Assembly (NCBI RefSeq): GCF_018324685.1
Contig: NZ_AP023354.1
Location: 3,224,001-3,288,000 of the forward strand
From: Actinocatenispora sera
GTDB lineage: Bacteria; Actinomycetota; Actinomycetes; Mycobacteriales; Micromonosporaceae
Direction: 5' to 3'
DNA length: 64,000 bases
Shown: piece by piece, positions 62,431 to 64,000 of the stretch
Layout: each line of letters begins with the position of its first letter
Position numbering within the stretch: the first letter of the stretch is position 1
Made by a program: the position numbers and the translations under genes
Notes under the pieces: generated by a model
The model's input: only the letters and a program-made list of their open reading frames with translations
Told to the model about the DNA's origin: nothing
Databases searched by the model: none

Positions 62431-63807
62431 GTGACCGGGCAACTTCCCCGTCTCCCCAAGGGTTTCCTGTTCGGCGCGGCCACCGCGTCGTACCAGATCG
62501 AGGGCGCCGTCGATGCCGACGGCCGCGGACCGTCCATCTGGGACACGTTCGCGCACACCCCGGGCGCCGTCGCCGGTGGCGACACCGGCGACGTGGCCTG
62601 CGACCACTACCACCGGTACGCCGAGGACGTCGAGCTGCTCAAGCAGCTCGGCGCCGGCGCGTACCGCTTCTCGATCGCCTGGCCGCGGATCCAGCCGGAC
62701 GGCAAGGGCGGCGTCAACGCGGCCGGGCTGGACTTCTACCAGCGGTTGGTCGACGAGCTGATCGACGCCGGCATCACCCCGATGGCGACGCTGTACCACT
62801 GGGACCTGCCGCAGCCGCTGGAGGACGCCGGCGGTTGGCGGGAGCGCGACACCGCGGAGCGGTTCGCCGACTACGCGGCGATCGTGCACGAGGCGCTGGC
62901 CGACCGGGTGCCGTACTGGATCACCCTGAACGAGCCGTTCTGCAGCTCGTTCATCGGGTACGCCGAGGGCCGGCACGCGCCGGGCGCCCGGGAGGGCCAC
63001 GGCGCGCTCGCCGCCGCACACCACCTGCTCGTCGCCCACGGCCTCGCGGTACGGGCGATGCGCGCGCAGCGCAAGAACGACGAGCGGTTCGGCATCACGC
63101 TCAACATGAACCACGTGACGCCGGCGACCGACGCGCCGGCCGACGTAGCCGCCGCCGCCCGGGCCGAGCTGCTGGCCAACCGGGTCTTCTCCGACCCGGT
63201 CCTCGCCGGTCGATACCCGGAGGGCGAGGTCGAGCTGTGGGGCGAGATCAGCGACTTCTCCTTCCGCCGCGACGGTGACCTGGCACTCGCGCACGAGCCG
63301 ATCGACTTCCTCGGCGTGAACAACTACTTCCCGCAGTACGCCAAGGACGCGCCGTCGCAGGAGCCGGACCTGTCCCGCCGGGTGGCCACCGACATCGGGG
63401 TGGTCGACGTGCCGCCGGGGAGCCTGCCGCAGACCGCGATGCCGTGGCCGGCCGAGCCGGACGGGCTGCGCCGGCTGCTCGTCTGGCTGCGCGACACGTA
63501 CCGGGACCTCCCGCCGATCTACATCACCGAGAACGGCGCGGCCTACCCGGACACCGTCGCCGACGGCGCGGTCGACGACCGGGCGCGGATCGGTTACCTG
63601 GACGGGCACCTGCGCGCCGTCGGCCAGGCGATCGAGGCGGGCGTGGACGTGCGCGGCTACTTCTGCTGGTCGCTGCTGGACAACTTCGAGTGGGCGTACG
63701 GCTATGCCAAGCGGTTCGGCCTGATCTACGTCGACTACCAGACGCAGCAACGCATCCCGAAGGCCAGCTACCACTGGTACCGCCAGCTGATCGAGCAGCA
63801 CGCCTGA
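62431..63807 (+). CDS. GH1 beta-glucosidase
   Basis: The 458-aa enzyme has the GH1 signatures GFLFGAATASYQIEGAV at the start, TLNEP with acid/base Glu168 and YITENGAA with nucleophile Glu367, plus WSLLDNFEWAYGY. It splits terminal beta-glucose or related sugars from imported oligosaccharides in the cytosol. The GTG at 62431 follows one base after the preceding stop, and GGAGGTC in that gene's last codons serves as the ribosome site. It completes the LacI operon. Confidence 0.96.
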   Translation: MTGQLPRLPKGFLFGAATASYQIEGAVDADGRGPSIWDTFAHTPGAVAGGDTGDVACDHYHRYAEDVELLKQLGAGAYRFSIAWPRIQPDGKGGVNAAGLDFYQRLVDELIDAGITPMATLYHWDLPQPLEDAGGWRERDTAERFADYAAIVHEALADRVPYWITLNEPFCSSFIGYAEGRHAPGAREGHGALAAAHHLLVAHGLAVRAMRAQRKNDERFGITLNMNHVTPATDAPADVAAAARAELLANRVFSDPVLAGRYPEGEVELWGEISDFSFRRDGDLALAHEPIDFLGVNNYFPQYAKDAPSQEPDLSRRVATDIGVVDVPPGSLPQTAMPWPAEPDGLRRLLVWLRDTYRDLPPIYITENGAAYPDTVADGAVDDRARIGYLDGHLRAVGQAIEAGVDVRGYFCWSLLDNFEWAYGYAKRFGLIYVDYQTQQRIPKASYHWYRQLIEQHA

Positions 63808-63819
63808 CCCCCGGCCGCC

Positions 63820-63867
63820 CCGTTGATCACGATGGTGCCGCCGGTACGCGCGGCCCGTGGTCAACGG
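63820..63867. repeat. Inverted repeat CCGTTGATCACG / CGTGGTCAACGG
   Basis: Arms at 63820-63831 and 63856-63867 match at 11 of 12 positions. They lie at the convergent gene ends between the GH1 gene and the ROK-like gene, so a terminator is likely; the left arm overlaps the ROK-like stop. Confidence 0.5.
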
Positions 63868-64000
63868 GGTGGGCGGTGGCGAACAGGTCGTCGCGCAGCA
63901 GGTCGAGGGCGGTGAGGACGGCGCCGCGGCGCGCCGGATCACCGGTGACGGTGCCGGCCAGTACCTGGGTGGGCAGCGGGATCGCGGCGGCGACCTCGGC
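63827..64000 (-). CDS. ROK-family-like protein, C-terminal fragment
   Basis: The 57 residues run from the window edge to a TGA at 63827-63829 on the minus strand. The pattern (IPLPTQVLAGTVTGDPARRGAVLTALDLLRDDLF) resembles the end of ROK repressors/kinases, where a lone Gly-Ala-Val/Leu helix follows a short loop. Its place next to a sugar operon supports a ROK regulator or sugar kinase. The domain itself is outside the window. Confidence 0.55.
   Translation of the reverse strand, partial: AEVAAAIPLPTQVLAGTVTGDPARRGAVLTALDLLRDDLFATAHPVDHGPRVPAAPS

Overview
The window is chromosomal DNA of a very high-GC actinomycete. GTG starts are common, four-base start/stop overlaps occur, and several gene neighbourhoods are typical of Actinobacteria. 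The O-methyltransferase / HtrA / TatB / Mrp block, the DUF1003 / MgtE-like pair and the RhlE-type helicase / ferritin-like / DUF3107 / TetR block match gene order I remember from mycobacteria (around Rv1220c-Rv1232c and Rv3208-Rv3211). Composition and gene set fit Micromonosporaceae best, but the genus cannot be fixed from sequence alone. I see no rRNA, tRNA, IS element, prophage or CRISPR array.

Layout. 1-6.1 kb: small redox and regulatory genes (VOC tail, HxlR, RibD-like, flavin split-barrel), glgC, a secreted trypsin-like protease and an FAD monooxygenase. 6.2-13.4 kb: a PMT-type membrane glycosyltransferase, a Cys-rich protein, then O-methyltransferase, htrA, tatB, an ECF sigma factor with a SnoaL-like tail, and mrp. 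The usual sigE/rseA pair is missing from this block. 13.6-23.3 kb: a Tat-exported serine hydrolase, GNAT, a membrane protein, DUF1003 and MgtE-like proteins, PhzF, AMMECR1, SDR and DUF4190 proteins. 23.5-27.3 kb: a radical SAM protein of the Rv2578c type, split by a mini-intein and preceded by a perfect LexA box, then a DCC/HTTM membrane module. 27.5-35 kb: DUF695, TrmH, DUF6758, a 52-aa membrane peptide, PH-domain, PHP, MarC, TetR with its target, and DUF6191. 35-40.7 kb: a RecB-like Fe-S nuclease, MFS, TetR with an NmrA-like target, an MpaB-like protein and a deazaflavin-type protein. 40.9-45.2 kb: the helicase block, with an SDR remnant wedged in it. 45.8-53 kb: a huge disordered protein, an NlpC/P60 hydrolase under a c-di-AMP riboswitch, a cis-prenyltransferase, an acidic calcium-repeat protein, a STAS protein and LysR. 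53.2-55.9 kb: an alkaline-phosphatase-superfamily enzyme, an EamA transporter and a formylglycine-generating enzyme. 56-64 kb: a LacI-controlled sugar-uptake and glycosidase cluster.

How genes work together. The last cluster is a complete regulated module: LacI, a lipoprotein binding protein (interrupted by a one-base frameshift), two permeases, a clan GH-A glycosidase and a GH1 beta-glucosidase, with a ROK-like gene running off the end. It has no ATPase, so a shared ATPase elsewhere is likely. LacI operators bracket the transporter promoter and overlap the LacI promoter. Two TetR genes have palindromes in the divergent gap to their likely targets. Cell-envelope genes (TatB, HtrA, NlpC/P60, cis-prenyltransferase, PMT) are scattered through the window.

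The observations most worth a second look are the LexA-box/intein/radical SAM locus, the c-di-AMP riboswitch, the recurrent tandem duplication of gene ends that carry the stop codon (five loci), the sigE-less htrA block and the binding-protein frameshift.
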